Origin: Stromatinia cepivora
Taxonomy: Eukaryota > Ascomycota > Leotiomycetes > Helotiales > Sclerotiniaceae
Direction of reading: 5' to 3'
Assembly: GCA_014898415.1 (NCBI GenBank)
Contig: RCTD01000008.1
Location: forward strand, 744,001-808,000
DNA length: 64,000 nt
The position numbers were made by a program, and so were the translations under genes. How positions within the stretch are numbered: the stretch's first letter is position 1; each line of letters starts with the position of its first letter. Below are positions 48,862 to 61,094 of this stretch, piece after piece. The notes beneath the pieces were generated by a model. The model saw nothing but the letters and a program-made list of their open reading frames with translations, was not told where the DNA came from and searched no databases.

Positions 48862-50759
48862 ATATCCACATCCTACAAGGGAGATATGATATGGGAGAAT
48901 AGAAAGAGCTACGGCTCAAGAAACTCCTCGTGGAGAAGTGGAGGCAAAGGAGGGCAAAGTTCCAAGAGAGCAAGGTGGCAGGTTTGCAATTTTTCTCCTT
49001 CTTGCGAATAGATGAAGAAAACTTGAATTGAACACGGTACAGAGAATTTCCTTGGTCCGAAACGAGCTTTTTTTTATTTGCCTTTTGTGCTATGCGGAAA
49101 TTCCATATCTGAGATTGATATGGAGGATTTGGGTGAATGAATCGAAAGTTCATTTCCGATATAATGTGGGCCAGTGATGAAGGGGTGGAGGAGGAACGGA
49201 ATTGTACACTACTATACCTAAGTTTCACAGTTCGAAAATGCTTTTCTTGTTTCTCTACACAGTGTTCTTGGTGCTTCATGTGTGTTAGATGGATATGATG
49301 GGAAGGGGATGTGAATCTGGGCATGATGGTTTATTTCATACAGTGTTACCTAAGTATGCCATTCACACTCGATTTGTGAAGAAAGAAGAGAGGTGCTAAA
49401 TATAGCATTCTCTAAAATTCTGATATCATCCTAGGATATAATATCTACCTAGGTAGTAGGTAGGTATGTCTTTGAAAGCATAACTCAGGTACATATACAT
49501 GCAACATCTATTCATTCCCTGACATTATCAAATAATGGAAGTAAGAATTCCCCTTTTTGTAGTGCAGCTCTGCATTTATCTAGGTAGTTGGGGTTTGAGG
49601 TTTTGAGGGAGACGCTGCGTTGAGATCCCATAGTTTATTTTTCTATATCAGATCGGAAGATTCCCTTTTCCTTCCTTGTAACGCAGTAGATGGTGGAATT
49701 TGGAGTTTGAGCTTGAGCTTGAGTTTGAGCTTGAGTTACAGACTTCCAGTAATTGGATTACGCGAAAAAGGTTTGGGATTTTGGAAATTCTTACATATAA
49801 TATATGGGAGTTTGATCGAGGATCCACGAGAAGAGTAGGAGAAGGAGAGAGAGTAAGTTTTCAGTTCTCAGAAACAAAAATACCGAGGTAATTGTATTAG
49901 ATGATTCTCCATTCCCAACTTGATGCAAGGAAGAAAATTTACAGGAGCAGGGAGAGGGAGCGGAAGAGCGGATTTCCGCTATGTTAGTTCCACAGCAGTA
50001 TAGCAGTCTCTAGATGAAATGAAGGGGTGATTTTTAATTGCTTTCTTGAGGAATATATCTATCTCGAGTGCTGTGGAAGGGAATGCATGTCACTCGAGCT
50101 GGTTCTCAGAATTCGTTGTTCTAATCGATCATACTTCCTTATGTATGTATGTAAGGTGTCTTTCTCTAAAACATATTCCCCGTCGTCGAGCAACCCGCAT
50201 TCTTCTCACCTCTCCCTTTCTGCCTCGCTCATCCTGATTCCCTCGACTTCTGTGGTCGCAGTCTGATCCGATCATATCTACTCGCTTACGGTGTACATGC
50301 AGACTTTCAAAAAGCTCCCGACTTCACCCCCAAAAGGTGCAAAAGCAATAGCAAAAGTCAAAGAAACATACAACAGTGGGGATTCGCTGGTGGTCACCCA
50401 CCCAACTACTAATCCACCGATCTGAAGCTTGTGTATGGCAGAGCGGACGGGATGCCCAATTCTCTTCAGTCTATGGTCGTATGTGTCAGAGTTGAGGATT
50501 TTGGGGTATATAATCTAATTTCTTGAGGAGGGTAGTTAGTGATGGGTGTTGAGAGGTGAAGATGGATAAGTCTTGCTGGCTCGAATCTCTACTTCTGTCA
50601 ACAGCTCCACCCGTGTTATTTACTCTAATACGTTATGCTAAGAAAGTTTTCGAGCTACTTTTTTTGGTCGGTGTGACATGAAGACAAAGTATGTGTAGAA
50701 TCTAGATGAATAGCATGTAATTTTGATGAGGAAACTTAGCAAAAAGTTTAAAGCTCTGT
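48862..50759. other. Intergenic, 3' of MPC2
   Basis: Only short frames without domains. A stretch rich in GAGCTTGAG/GAGTTTGAG repeats lies near 49700-49735. Nothing else is supported. Confidence 0.45.
49701..49737. repeat. GAGCTTGAGCTTGAG/GAGTTTGAG short tandem repeat
   Basis: Five to six hexamer units of GAGCTT or GAGTTT alternate over about 37 bases in non-coding DNA. Confidence 0.8.
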
Positions 50760-51760
50760 CTAATTAGATGGATCAGCTAGTTTGACAGGTTTGATTCCAT
50801 CATTCTGATGATTCGTAATGGTGGAAGAGTCCTTCATAAGTTTGGCAACGAGTGTCGCATCCGATTTCTCGCGGATGAAAGCACTGAGACGTGGATGGTA
50901 AATGGCTTTTAGAGGGGGTGGGGGGGCCTCGCTCCGAGCTTGAGACGTAGTGGGCGCCCCCGATGTGAATGGCTGGTACCTGTGAATGAGACCCCCGTCT
51001 CGAGGAGGAGTTCTTTGTGGAGCTACGGAAGGAGTAGTTGGATAACCAGTGATCGAAAGACGTCCTATAGCCAAGGAACGCGCTAATTTGTATTCCTGTT
51101 CTACTTTAGCCCAACTTTTTTATAATGCAATCGATATGGGACTCAGAATGCCTTACGCACTGTCAGATGCATATGGTTCTCGCAGCGTTGGGGAACCAAT
51201 CGCCGCGGCTGCAGAGACAAGCTATCTAATTACCGAGAATGATGGTTCAATAAGTCCCCTTGACTTTGAGTCAGGGTGTTCGGATGGCATCATTAATTTG
51301 TAGAAATGGAGGTTAGTCTCGAATGGTACATTTGCAAAGTACTCGTAACATGCACAAACATATGATATCGCAGCGAGCTTCTATATCTCGGAGGATTTTC
51401 TCAAAGAATCTAATACTTGTTCTTCCCCACAGGATATCTTTCGATCTTGGGATGCGAGCGGCTCGTACAACATGTCCTGTTCGATTTCGATCATACATAC
51501 ATACATTGTCAAGGTCCCGACTCCCGATTTAAACTCCAACGAGAAATTTTTGTGAGTGGGATATCCTCAGATGCAAGTTCCACAATGAGATGCGTCGCCC
51601 CATATATAGCATGAGAATTCTGCGTTACCAAGATCTGCTGCTTTCTCAGCCCCCATGTGTTTACTAGCACCGTACTCCCTAAATATCTCAATACACTTTT
51701 TAAGCTTCTGCGCGATATCTGAATCTTGGATAAGAAGAAATCAAATCCAGTCGGGGCCAT
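50760..51760 (-). other. Unresolved coding-like stretch, possibly a multi-exon gene
   Basis: On the minus strand an ATG at 51760 opens MAPTGFDFFLSK. A second frame downstream reads coding-like peptides with one TGA: DIAQKLKKCIEIFREYG, GAEKAADLGNAEF, EIEQDMLYEPLASQDRK. A third reads CACYEYFANVPFETNLHFYK and LMMPSEHPDSKSRG. A fourth, at 51074-50760, ends LSAFIREKSDATLVAKLMKD...ADPSN and a stop. Amino-acid composition looks protein-like in each. I could not find one set of GT-AG joins that closes all phases, so it may be a gene with several introns, a pseudogene or chance. No family is recognised. Confidence 0.35.
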
Positions 51761-52201
51761 GATTGCTATTTGTGAGTTGTTATTGGATTGTTATCGTATA
51801 GAAGGAAGGTGTGAATGTGGTGGGTTAACAAGAGGAAAAGAGGCAGAATAGTTGTTAGGACATCATCATCAACCAGAATCAAGAGTTTTTGAATAAAAAC
51901 AGACATCAAATATATCAACAAGAGTGAAATAAACTTTGGTAGAGGGGAAGTTGGCATTGTGAGGTTACAAACAAAGGCACGGAGCTTGCAAAACCGAAGG
52001 AGCTGGGACTCTAGTGACCATGTGGTGACGAAGCCATCGTAAGAAGTTTATTTCGAGTGGGAAGGCACAGCATCACGCGGAGAAATAAAAGTATAAAGAC
52101 AAATGTACAGTGTAAAAGTCATGATATCGTAATTCGTAAATGGAGTCTGCAACCACTTCATGACTTTCAAAGTAGTGTACCACAAGTCCTTGATAGACTC
52201 G
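51761..52201. other. Intergenic, 3' of the Rab escort gene
   Basis: Downstream flank of the Rab escort gene. No supported feature. Confidence 0.45.
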
Positions 52202-53923
52202 TTAATATTCCACGCCATCATCATCATCACCCGCTCCATTCCTTTCTTCAAAAACCATGAAAGGAGACTCTTCATCCTTATCAGAAACTCTTTTCCACTC
52301 CTCCTCGACATCCTTCAAGACTTGATCATCGAAGGCGAGGTCCAGTTTATCCTTGGTCCCTTGCTGCTCGTAGTATACGCTATAAAGCACTTGCCCGCCA
52401 TTACCCTCTGTTGTCTCGAGAAGCTTAGAGATGACATCTTTTAGAAGGAATTTGCCAGTCTGCGTGGTCGAAGATTCGGAAAGGAGAGAAGTAGCGTAGA
52501 GGATACCTGAAATCATCATTAGCTATTTGTACCACAAAGTAAGATCAAATAATTTGAGAATAATGGTAGCATTATCAGACTGTTAGAGGTATTATCTTCA
52601 ATGGAATTCAGACAATGTAGATAAGTATTTGAAGTTTGTTCATCATATAATGCGTGATTGGCTAGAAAAGAAGAATGGGTAATACTAACATTGACCTGCA
52701 GGGCATTCGCCCGTTTCGCTGGAATGAGCCATGATATACACCGGATAATCTTGAGTGAAATCAGATGCTGATATGGTTTTCGCTGGGAAAACGATCACAG
52801 ATACGGCAGAGGTTGGAGAACCTTCCACTGTACTAGTGAAAAGGGTTCCCAAAGGCGACGACACAATGGCCATAGTTTTGGCAACTCGCACTAGGGCGGG
52901 AGATGCGCCTTTGTTAATTCGAGTAATGTATCTGGTTTTAACTTTCTCATCATTCGATAGATCGACTTCATGTGTAGTGATGCCATCACCTTCAATACAT
53001 TTCACATCACGGACACCAGTTCCTAAAACATACACCCCACCACCTACTGCACCAGCTCTACACGCAACTTGCGCAATTTCAGCTCCACCACCCCATTTAG
53101 GTACAACAGCTCCAAATCCAGGACCAAAAACACCAATTGACGTCAGATGTCTTTGGATTCTCGGCAGCGCATATCCCACTTTTGTACCCTCAAATGTGTC
53201 GAGTGACAATGTCAAAGCTCCAATGAGTATCTGCAGATTCTGAGGAAGTTTGAAGTCATTCGCGAGAAACTGTGATAATCCCATCTCAGCTTTGTCTTGC
53301 CAGACGTCAACTTGATTCTCGTAATCCACGACAAATTTCAAGAATTTCATCAGCGATCGCTTCGCGCGATTATCGATACTATCATCTTGAAAGATATCTT
53401 CTCGACCTGATGGCAGACGTTTCAGTGCTGCATCGTCATATAAGAACCAGCTACCGACAGCTTGAAACTCGAGTTGTTTGTAGACTTTCGAGGACACGAG
53501 CGCGGAGAGGAGTGGTGATCGTGTGTAAATTATTTGTGGCGAGAGGGTGAGATTGTATGCTCTCGAGAAGCTTAACTTCTCTTTGAGGGCAGAATCATAT
53601 GCTGCGGAAGCATTGCTGAAACTTGTTGTGCTGCTCTGCGAAGACGACCGCTTCACCCATGCGTCTGTTTCCTGCAAACTAAAGGCTGCTTCGTCATCTC
53701 CATAGTATTCATTATTATCGACGTGCAATATTTTCTTATTCGAACGAGAGAGGGCTCTTCATGCTACTGCGTTAGTCAGTTTTCTTCTTAAAATTGCCTC
53801 ATCTTATGCAAACAGGCCCACGGCGGAACTGATAGAATAATTAACTTACAAAGCAAGCAAAGAATGCTTCAAACCAGTCCCCTCAATCACCAAATCCCAT
53901 TGCGTTTCGCTCAAGGATTCCAT
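52202..53923 (-). CDS. MRS6: Rab escort protein (Rab geranylgeranyltransferase component A)
   Basis: REP/Mrs6 presents new Rab GTPases to the geranylgeranyltransferase and delivers them to membranes. Three minus-strand exons, 53923-53850, 53756-52696 and 52506-52202, encode 479 residues. The GDI/REP dinucleotide-fold start is WDLVIEGTGLKHSLLALALS, followed by KILHVDNNEYYGDD, the typical REP block. Later motifs include RAYNLTLSPQIIY, FLYDDAALKRLPSGREDIF, LMKFLKFVVDY and YALPRIQRHLTSIGVFGPGF. The C-terminus is acidic (EERNGAGDDDDGVEY). The introns are 93 and 189 bp. The acceptor of intron 1 is a weak GAAG, chosen because it is the one that keeps frame into ALSRSNKKILHVD. No binding-site loss is seen. 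Confidence 0.87.
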
Positions 53924-54938
53924 TTTACTTCGATTACGAAAAGTTTGTGCAATTTATATTGAAGCTTAGTGGGTCACCCTTGAGCTTACTAGCTCAATCG
54001 CTAAAACCTTCTCCAAGCCAAAATAGGTTTAGCGTTTCAATCAATCTCTTGAGCTATGATAAATTTCTCACGAAATCTTTTTTCTTTCTCTCATCAGTCG
54101 TCCGACACAATTCAAATCTTCGCATTCCTCATGGAGATGCGGTCGTACGGAAAGATCTTTCAGTAGATCTTTCTAGTTGGACGAAAGACCAATTCAGCGT
54201 CCTGTATCTACTGCTCTGGAAACTATGTTCTGAAGGAAGCGGTTCGTAATGGTTGCTACATATCAAATGGCAGACGGAATATCTTCAAAGGCTGGAATCT
54301 CATCCCGCACCTTGAGTTATTATCAGGCATGCGAATGGAAACGTCTCTGATCCGGGATTTGAAATTTTAAAGGCTAGATATTACGGTGCTCGAATGGCAG
54401 ATGCAGATGCTGCAGGTTTATCGATACGTAGTATAACGAAACACATTGACGTGGTTCGGAACCTCAGGGAATACAAACGCTGTGCTGGTTCTTGATTGAC
54501 ATGGCTATATTGCTACAGTGTTTCATCCGCCTGTTGTGTGGTGGTCGGAAATTCAGGCCTAACGGCCGTCCGTCTACTGAAGTGGTCTTGTTGTACTGCA
54601 TTACTATGCTTCGGTCTTCTCTGCAGATATATAGTACAGACAGGTAGTTTATATAGCTTTCAAATGCAAATTTTTCACTTCAAGAATTTGTTATCTGTGA
54701 TCATTAAGTATTTGAGATTATAACAGTGCCGACTGATCAGCTTATGATGAATTACAAAAATAGTTGAGGTGATTACTCCAAATAGAGATGCCCACAATTT
54801 CCCGCCTTAATGCCTTGGTATAAATATTTTGGGATTCTGGCTCTCTCCCATTGACCCATAACACCATTAGACTTAAATATTTACTGATTGTTTGAACGTC
54901 CAGCTCAAAAATTCAACACGCCCACGAATAAACCCCAA
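53924..54938. other. Intergenic, Rab escort gene / ferric reductase
   Basis: The 5' flank of the Rab escort gene and 3' flank of the ferric reductase. The frames at 53947-54249 and 54496-54723 have no domain and no splice partners. Confidence 0.45.
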
Positions 54939-57746
54939 TTAAATAGCATAATTCTCCGTATGTAAGAAAATCTCGTCTTTACTGTCATCGCCCCAAATAT
55001 CCGCTTGCAGCTTCGCCACCGTAGTTGCTACATTGATACGCATTTCAGGAGGACCGCAAACGAAGACGCATGTCCTCCTCCCGAATATACCATGTCCATC
55101 AGGCCCCCCAGTGGCCATTTCCTTCAGCATGTATCCTAGATCAGGACGTCCATACTCAGTAGTCCAGCCCTCCTTTTTCTTGGGCGCAACAAATGCAAAA
55201 CGCATGAGATTCTTTTGGAACAAAGTAGGTGTTGATGCGAAGCCAAAGTCAAAGGTTGGATCCGGGATGCTTTGTTCAAAATTTGACTGTGGAATCTGGA
55301 GCTTTAGTTCCTCGGACTTCTGTCGCAAATGAGCGGGTTGTGGAGGTTTTAGAGAAGGTATGGCCTCTATCTCATTTGACATCTTCGGTGTGTCTTTTGC
55401 TGGAGGTGTGGGTGCGCACTCTCGAGGTGCGAATTGTTCTGAGAGCTGACCTTCTTCCAAGGATTGCATATCAGGATTGTACACCTCTGCAGGGTCGTCA
55501 ACATGGTCCTGAGGATTATAGCTATTGCGTGCTGTATCAGGAATAAAGCTAGCTCGATTAGGATTGGCTGAGGGCGGAACGTATTGGAAATGAGGAGCAT
55601 CTAGCTTTTGTGGGGGTACTGGAAAGTGGAATAATTCTTTGGAATCACTTTGTGCTTTGGTAGTCAAACCTAGAGGCGATAAGAATTTTCGAGTGGCCTC
55701 GTGGGAATCTGGGGATAATGCTGCCAGCAGAGAACGTGTCTTCTCAAAATTCTTTGACTTTGACTCCGTCGTTGGTGGTGGGGGAAATGAGGTCTGTACA
55801 TTAGGGTGTAGTCTTGGCTGTAGATGTTTCGAATGTGGTAAAGATGTTATAGCATCTTCATCCTCCCTTCTCAATTCCCTTTCCCTCTCTTCATTGCCCT
55901 GAGCTTCATCACGAATGAGAGCGGAGTTCCGTTTAGATGCAATACCTGCAACAAAACCGTCTAACTTGTCGTGAAATGCCGTGCTCAACGGTCTTTGAGC
56001 TCGTCCAGCAACATCTACCTTTGAATATCTCTTTGCCGTTGTCACAAAGAATTGGCAATTAATAGTGTCTGGCGGTGCGTATTCTCTGCAGATCCTAAGC
56101 TCTTCCTTAAACCAATCCATGGATTCAAGCCTCTTCAATGCCCATACAACTTCAATCTTCTGAGTGACTGCTTTCCCATCCCTCATTCTCTTAATCAGGT
56201 TTAGTAGCTGTGAAACGATCGCTGTGATACCACTCCCGCCAGCGAAAAGAATAACAGTGTCGAACGCAGCAAGTTCTCGTTGCATACCGCCGTATGGTCC
56301 ATCCAAATAAGCGCGATATGTTTTGAAGGGACCGTTGTGAGTAGCAGTCTCAAGGACTTTCTTGGTAAACCCTCTAAATGGTCTGAAAACCATGGTACAA
56401 TCCCTATATTGCTCGCCGTATTCGGATGGGAAGTCTTCACTGCAGAGAGAGGAGATGGTAAAAGGGTGGTTTTCGAACACCGAGATCCCGGGCATACGAA
56501 GGTAGACGTATTGACCAGGTCTCCATGTCATCTGTGTTGGAACAGTTACCTTGATTGCGTTCTCTGCCATCAAAGTGATAGCAGCCTCATCGCCAATCAA
56601 AAAAGAGTTTCTCCATGGCTTTGACCAGTTCAAATTGCCGATACGTGTGAGATAAGCTAAAGCCCAAATGGCGACGGTTGCGTAAAGGTAGCTCCAGGAG
56701 GTAAGATAATTATTCGTGTGCCAAAACAACATGCCCACATAAACTACGGCTGCCGGGATATGGAGAACGACGAATAGTTCATATGCAAGTCTTCGAACGA
56801 TTGGCAATGACCCAATAACGAGCCATCCGAGTGGTACCAGGCAAGCGATTCCAGTCCCATAGATAATGCCACGGCTTGCTGGGAAAAGTTTGCCGAAAAC
56901 TGTCATTCCTCCATCATCCCATACAGGTTGTACATAAAAGGGTACTGTGTGTACGAGGGCCAGGAAGAGACACAAGTAGCCTCCCCATCGATGAAAGACA
57001 CCTAGTCGATCATGACCTATTCCTGTTATCCATGAGATTAGATTGGACTTCATGGCCGTGGCAATCAACCATGGGGTCATCGCCACAGACATCATTCCTG
57101 CCCTGATAGCCAGTGGTGGAGATCCATATCGAATGCTTTCCCAATAGAGCGGCTGGGGCAAGAAACACTGGAGCGTGACAAAAATCAGGCCGATTATTAG
57201 TAACGCAAAGACCGTCAAAGAGGGAAACGCCGTGATGAGTCTTTTCTTGTATCGAAGCTCTGGAACTGGACGATAGAATACCCATCTGAACAATGCTAAC
57301 GTATCGTTTATTAATGGTATTGACGACCAATGTGACCCTTTTGTGACAGCAATAAATGGTTTCTCATCAAGAGTCGATGCCGGAAAGAATTGCTGTTCTG
57401 ATTCTCCAGTATGGAGATTTGACATTGTGTATTCATCTTGCTGTTGTTGATAGTAGCGTACTAATTGTTTCTCGACTTCATTTTTGTGGTATGCTTGTCG
57501 CAGCTTGTCGGTCCAAAGATGATATGCTCTAGTTATTGCGACAAGGCAAACTAAAATCACCGGAAAGTAAGTCCATGCCAATGCATATTTCCCGGCTTTC
57601 TGCCATGGATCCAGGGTATTAGCTGCGACCAAGCCAGGAGGACTAGTGGCCGTGAGGGGGATATATATCCGTTTGGCAAAATCCTTAACGGTCTGAGACG
57701 CAGCCCCCACAACAGATGTTTCCTCTGATGTAAGATCAACCATCAT
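54939..57746 (-). CDS. FRE-type ferric/cupric reductase, transmembrane
   Basis: FRE enzymes pass electrons from NADPH through FAD and two b-type hemes across the membrane to reduce Fe(III) or Cu(II) before uptake. This is one uninterrupted 935-residue frame. A first membrane segment lies at about 57-72. The ferric-reductase domain carries the four heme ligands His252/His266 and His329/His343, each pair 14 apart. The FAD motif HPFTISS is at 427-433, the nucleotide-binding GGSGIT at 503-508, and the NADPH-side CGPP at 897-900. Between about 600 and 860 sits a long low-complexity insert rich in P, S, E and K. No N-terminal signal peptide is evident, which is unusual for the family. No oxidase or permease partner gene is adjacent. 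A NADPH oxidase is less likely given the FRE-like layout. Confidence 0.87.
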   Translation of the reverse strand: MMVDLTSEETSVVGAASQTVKDFAKRIYIPLTATSPPGLVAANTLDPWQKAGKYALAWTYFPVILVCLVAITRAYHLWTDKLRQAYHKNEVEKQLVRYYQQQQDEYTMSNLHTGESEQQFFPASTLDEKPFIAVTKGSHWSSIPLINDTLALFRWVFYRPVPELRYKKRLITAFPSLTVFALLIIGLIFVTLQCFLPQPLYWESIRYGSPPLAIRAGMMSVAMTPWLIATAMKSNLISWITGIGHDRLGVFHRWGGYLCLFLALVHTVPFYVQPVWDDGGMTVFGKLFPASRGIIYGTGIACLVPLGWLVIGSLPIVRRLAYELFVVLHIPAAVVYVGMLFWHTNNYLTSWSYLYATVAIWALAYLTRIGNLNWSKPWRNSFLIGDEAAITLMAENAIKVTVPTQMTWRPGQYVYLRMPGISVFENHPFTISSLCSEDFPSEYGEQYRDCTMVFRPFRGFTKKVLETATHNGPFKTYRAYLDGPYGGMQRELAAFDTVILFAGGSGITAIVSQLLNLIKRMRDGKAVTQKIEVVWALKRLESMDWFKEELRICREYAPPDTINCQFFVTTAKRYSKVDVAGRAQRPLSTAFHDKLDGFVAGIASKRNSALIRDEAQGNEERERELRREDEDAITSLPHSKHLQPRLHPNVQTSFPPPPTTESKSKNFEKTRSLLAALSPDSHEATRKFLSPLGLTTKAQSDSKELFHFPVPPQKLDAPHFQYVPPSANPNRASFIPDTARNSYNPQDHVDDPAEVYNPDMQSLEEGQLSEQFAPRECAPTPPAKDTPKMSNEIEAIPSLKPPQPAHLRQKSEELKLQIPQSNFEQSIPDPTFDFGFASTPTLFQKNLMRFAFVAPKKKEGWTTEYGRPDLGYMLKEMATGGPDGHGIFGRRTCVFVCGPPEMRINVATTVAKLQADIWGDDSKDEIFLHTENYAI

Positions 57747-60059
57747 GGACTCGGAGGCAAATCCAATCTCTAGAGATATTCGATGTCCGAGGTGAGGTTT
57801 TATCCGACCAAAATCGAGTTAGAGTTCGATATGTGTCGACTCACACTTGGCCGAGCAGAGTACATCCAAAGGACGCGGGATCAAATTCAAAGTGGTGGAA
57901 GCCCCAATTGGATGACTCTAGTACATGTGATGAACATCGAGTCTTGAAAATCTCAGCGGCATCTAATTAATTGTGTCGTAAAGATGTCGAGTCTGTAGGC
58001 TGAAGAGGAATTCCGGATCCCTCAATCGACGCAAGAGATTTGAGCGAGCGAAAATGATAATATGTTATAATAGAACTCAAGCAAAGCAAGGCATGACAAC
58101 GGTAGCAGCTTCTCCGGATAAAGTCTGACATATCACAAGAATATCGGTGTGGGGAATGCCCGATAATTAGTACGCCAAGGTCCACAATGTTCCTGCAGGT
58201 GGATTAAATCCGTCACCTCGTCACCTGCAACCACTGATTTATTGCATCCGATCACCTCGAGATATGCACACACCCGGAACCGAAAGGCGTCCAAAAACAC
58301 AAGGGGTTAGCAAATTCAAGGCGAGAAACTCGACTTTCCCTTGTACTCTGATATGATGGGTGGCAATGTGAAATTGATGAGGCGTGTATATGCTATTGCT
58401 CTTGTTGGCAAAAATTGCGGTTTGTTCCATGATGGTATTGGTCGCGCCACCCCTAGGATGATAGTGGCGAGTCGAAGATTCGGACCCCAAAACGGATGTG
58501 CCCGTCTTGATCAAGGAAGATGCCGTGGTTTCCGTTATCGAATACCATGCAAGTGGTTCCCACCTAACAAATAATATACAGACTGAAGAATATGGAGGAC
58601 GTGCGTAGATGACTCGAGATGAGTTAATAACAACGATGCTCACATGAAGACATTTCAATTTGACTGTTGCAATTTTGCTTCATGCCCAACAGAAAGGGGA
58701 GGTAAAAATTCATGCAGCACCATCTCATTGGGATGACATGCTGAATGGGCATTGTTGAACAAAGTCAAGACCAAGATTTTTTCCTATGGCCCGAAAGGAA
58801 TTGGCCAGTCAAACTTCAAGGATGGCTTTCTCCAATGAGACAATAAAAAAACGTGCCCCGCCATTGTGCAATTTTGCAAATTTGTGACGATTTCTCTGGT
58901 GGCATCAACCAATCATTGTCCGTGATATATGTTTTTGAAGGTTGCAGCGCATAGGAGCGCTAACACACGCACGTTGATTGCCTCGCTTATATTTTAGCTG
59001 CTGATAGGGGCCCTGTAAGTTGCAATATCCCCGGCTTGGTAAGTCGTGCGACCATCTGCAGGGTAAATTCGATTTCCTGATCGAAGGTAACATCGCCGTC
59101 GCCCAATTATCATCTCCAAACGACTCGTAAGATTAACACTGATCGTTGATGAGATTCCAACATTAGGGCCATTGGAGCAAGTTAAGACATAACTTGTTGG
59201 AACCCCTCACGATTCATTAACGCTTCTCCACCTCGTCACATTTTCGTTATCACAAAGACGATAACAATGGCTTTCCAGTTTTGGGCAATATGCGCGTATC
59301 ATCCTCGAATCCCGAGAGAACAGACTTGCATAACCATGAGCGATTTGTATTTGATATTGACTCGATATAGCCAACATCTTGAAATGGAATATTCTTCCCT
59401 CCCCCCAATACCAATGAACGAAGATGGAAAGCACTTTGTCAGTGATGTCTCCGGATTGATATGATCGGCAGTTAATGACAGTCGACTTTCTATCAAAGTC
59501 AGAAACCATGAGACAAACTTTGTGATTGAGAGAAAGTTTGATTGTACTCTGTCGAGATTACATCTGCAAACAGAACTTCAGTAGACCTATCAGAACTTCC
59601 AGCCCGCGCTCAGTCCTCGACCCTCCATTTCACCTCCACCAAGGTTGGTCTGCGCTGCTCAAGTGGGGACAGTTGAGGAAAATGCACACCCTCATTTATT
59701 TGTTGCAGGCACGAAAGTTAACAAAGGCTTCTCTCTAAACAGAATATGAGGTATTGATCCAGCTTGACCTTTAAATAAATAAAAATATGAGTGGTAAGGT
59801 AAGATACGAGTATTACACTGCGTCAAAGGCTCACGGTACTGAGTGACATGAATTTCTCTGGCAATCCGAGGACTGAAGGATTTTTCAGCCTTGTCTTCAG
59901 CTGTTCTTTAATTGGCTAATATCACACGGCTACACCCGCAACTAGCATTTTTAGCTCCAAAAAGAAAAAAAGTTCAGCCGACGACAATTCAATTGATAAA
60001 CTCAAGGTTCCGCCTCGTGATCATCAATACGAGCAGGTAAATAATAAAAACCTTCAACA
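57747..60059. promoter_or_regulatory. Divergent intergene, ferric reductase / RRP43
   Basis: About 2.3 kb between two divergent starts. The largest frame (58239-58658, minus) begins at TTG and shows no domain. Iron-responsive GATA-type sites would be expected upstream of the reductase, and GATA words occur, but I cannot show they are functional. Confidence 0.4.
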
Positions 60060-61094
60060 ATGACATCTACAGCCCAACCCACACTCTCGTTTCCTCGGGA
60101 AACTTTTGCGAAGCTCTCTCCTCATCCATATCTCCTCGCACATCTCCAACCAAGCTCTCCGACTAATTCATCTAAACGCGCAAACGGTCGATCGCCAACA
60201 CAATTTCGCGCCCCACACATCAATACCGGCTCACTCACTCATGCTGAGGGTAGCGCAGTCGTACGTATAGGAGATACCGCCGTCGTCTGCGGAGTCCGAG
60301 GTGAAATTTTGCTTGCCAGCAATGTTGGAACATACCGAGTCGACAAATCTACTACCGCTCCCTCGTCACGACTAGGGTACAATGAAGCAAAAGAATTGGA
60401 TTTACTAGTTCCAAACATTGAGCTAGCTACAGGATGTTCGCCTGCATTTTTACCTGGTCAGCCACCGACTACATTGGCGCAAAGCTTAAGCACGAGGATA
60501 TATTCATTATTACACAGTTCGCGCATGGTAGGGGATGAAGATTTGAAGATTTGGTATCAACCACCAGATCTGAGCGAACAGGATAGAATAGAAGACGATG
60601 AAGAACCAGAGAGCGTTGAGCCCGAAGTGAAGGCATTTTGGACTTTATACATCGACATTTTGTTCATTTCACTTGATGGAAACCCATTTGATGCTGCTTG
60701 GGCAGCTGTTGTATCCGCTTTGAGGAATGTGAGATTACCAAAGGCACATTGGGATGTAGATCGGGAGATGATACTTTGTGATGATGAGATATCTTTATCG
60801 AAGAGACTTAATTTGAGAGGACTGCCAGTTGCTGTCACATGTTTGGTATTCAAGGCAAAAGAGCAGAAGCGCGGAAAGGATAAGAAATATTGGGTCTTGG
60901 TGGATCCTGATACATTTGAAGAAGGATTATGTGATGAGTCTATCACTATGGTCGTTGACTGCGAAGCAGGCAAGCCAAAAATAATGGGGTTGTCGAAAGT
61001 TGGCGGGGCGACCGTTGGAAGGGACGAGATGAAGCATATTCTTGAGTTGGCCGAGACAAGATGGCATGAGTTAAGTCCGTTGCTAAGTGGATAA
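60060..61094 (+). CDS. RRP43: Exosome core subunit Rrp43 (RNase PH-like)
   Basis: Rrp43 is one of six RNase PH-like subunits of the RNA exosome ring, which processes and degrades RNA in the nucleus and cytoplasm. The single exon encodes 344 residues from an ATG in good context (CAACAATGACA). Family motifs are FRAPHINTGSLTHAEGSAVV, GDTAVVCGVRGEIL, LDLLVPNIELATGCSP, LYIDILFISLDGNPFDAAW and the terminal KVGGATVGRDEM. The catalytic phosphate-binding residues of bacterial RNase PH are not apparent, as expected since eukaryotic ring subunits are inactive. Rrp42 and Rrp45 are the nearest relatives; the long KAFWTLYIDILFIS block and C-terminal MKHILELAETRW favour Rrp43. Confidence 0.87.
   Translation: MTSTAQPTLSFPRETFAKLSPHPYLLAHLQPSSPTNSSKRANGRSPTQFRAPHINTGSLTHAEGSAVVRIGDTAVVCGVRGEILLASNVGTYRVDKSTTAPSSRLGYNEAKELDLLVPNIELATGCSPAFLPGQPPTTLAQSLSTRIYSLLHSSRMVGDEDLKIWYQPPDLSEQDRIEDDEEPESVEPEVKAFWTLYIDILFISLDGNPFDAAWAAVVSALRNVRLPKAHWDVDREMILCDDEISLSKRLNLRGLPVAVTCLVFKAKEQKRGKDKKYWVLVDPDTFEEGLCDESITMVVDCEAGKPKIMGLSKVGGATVGRDEMKHILELAETRWHELSPLLSG

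Noticed and set aside
58239..58658. 139-codon minus-strand frame
   Set aside because: Starts at TTG and has no recognisable motif or splice partner.
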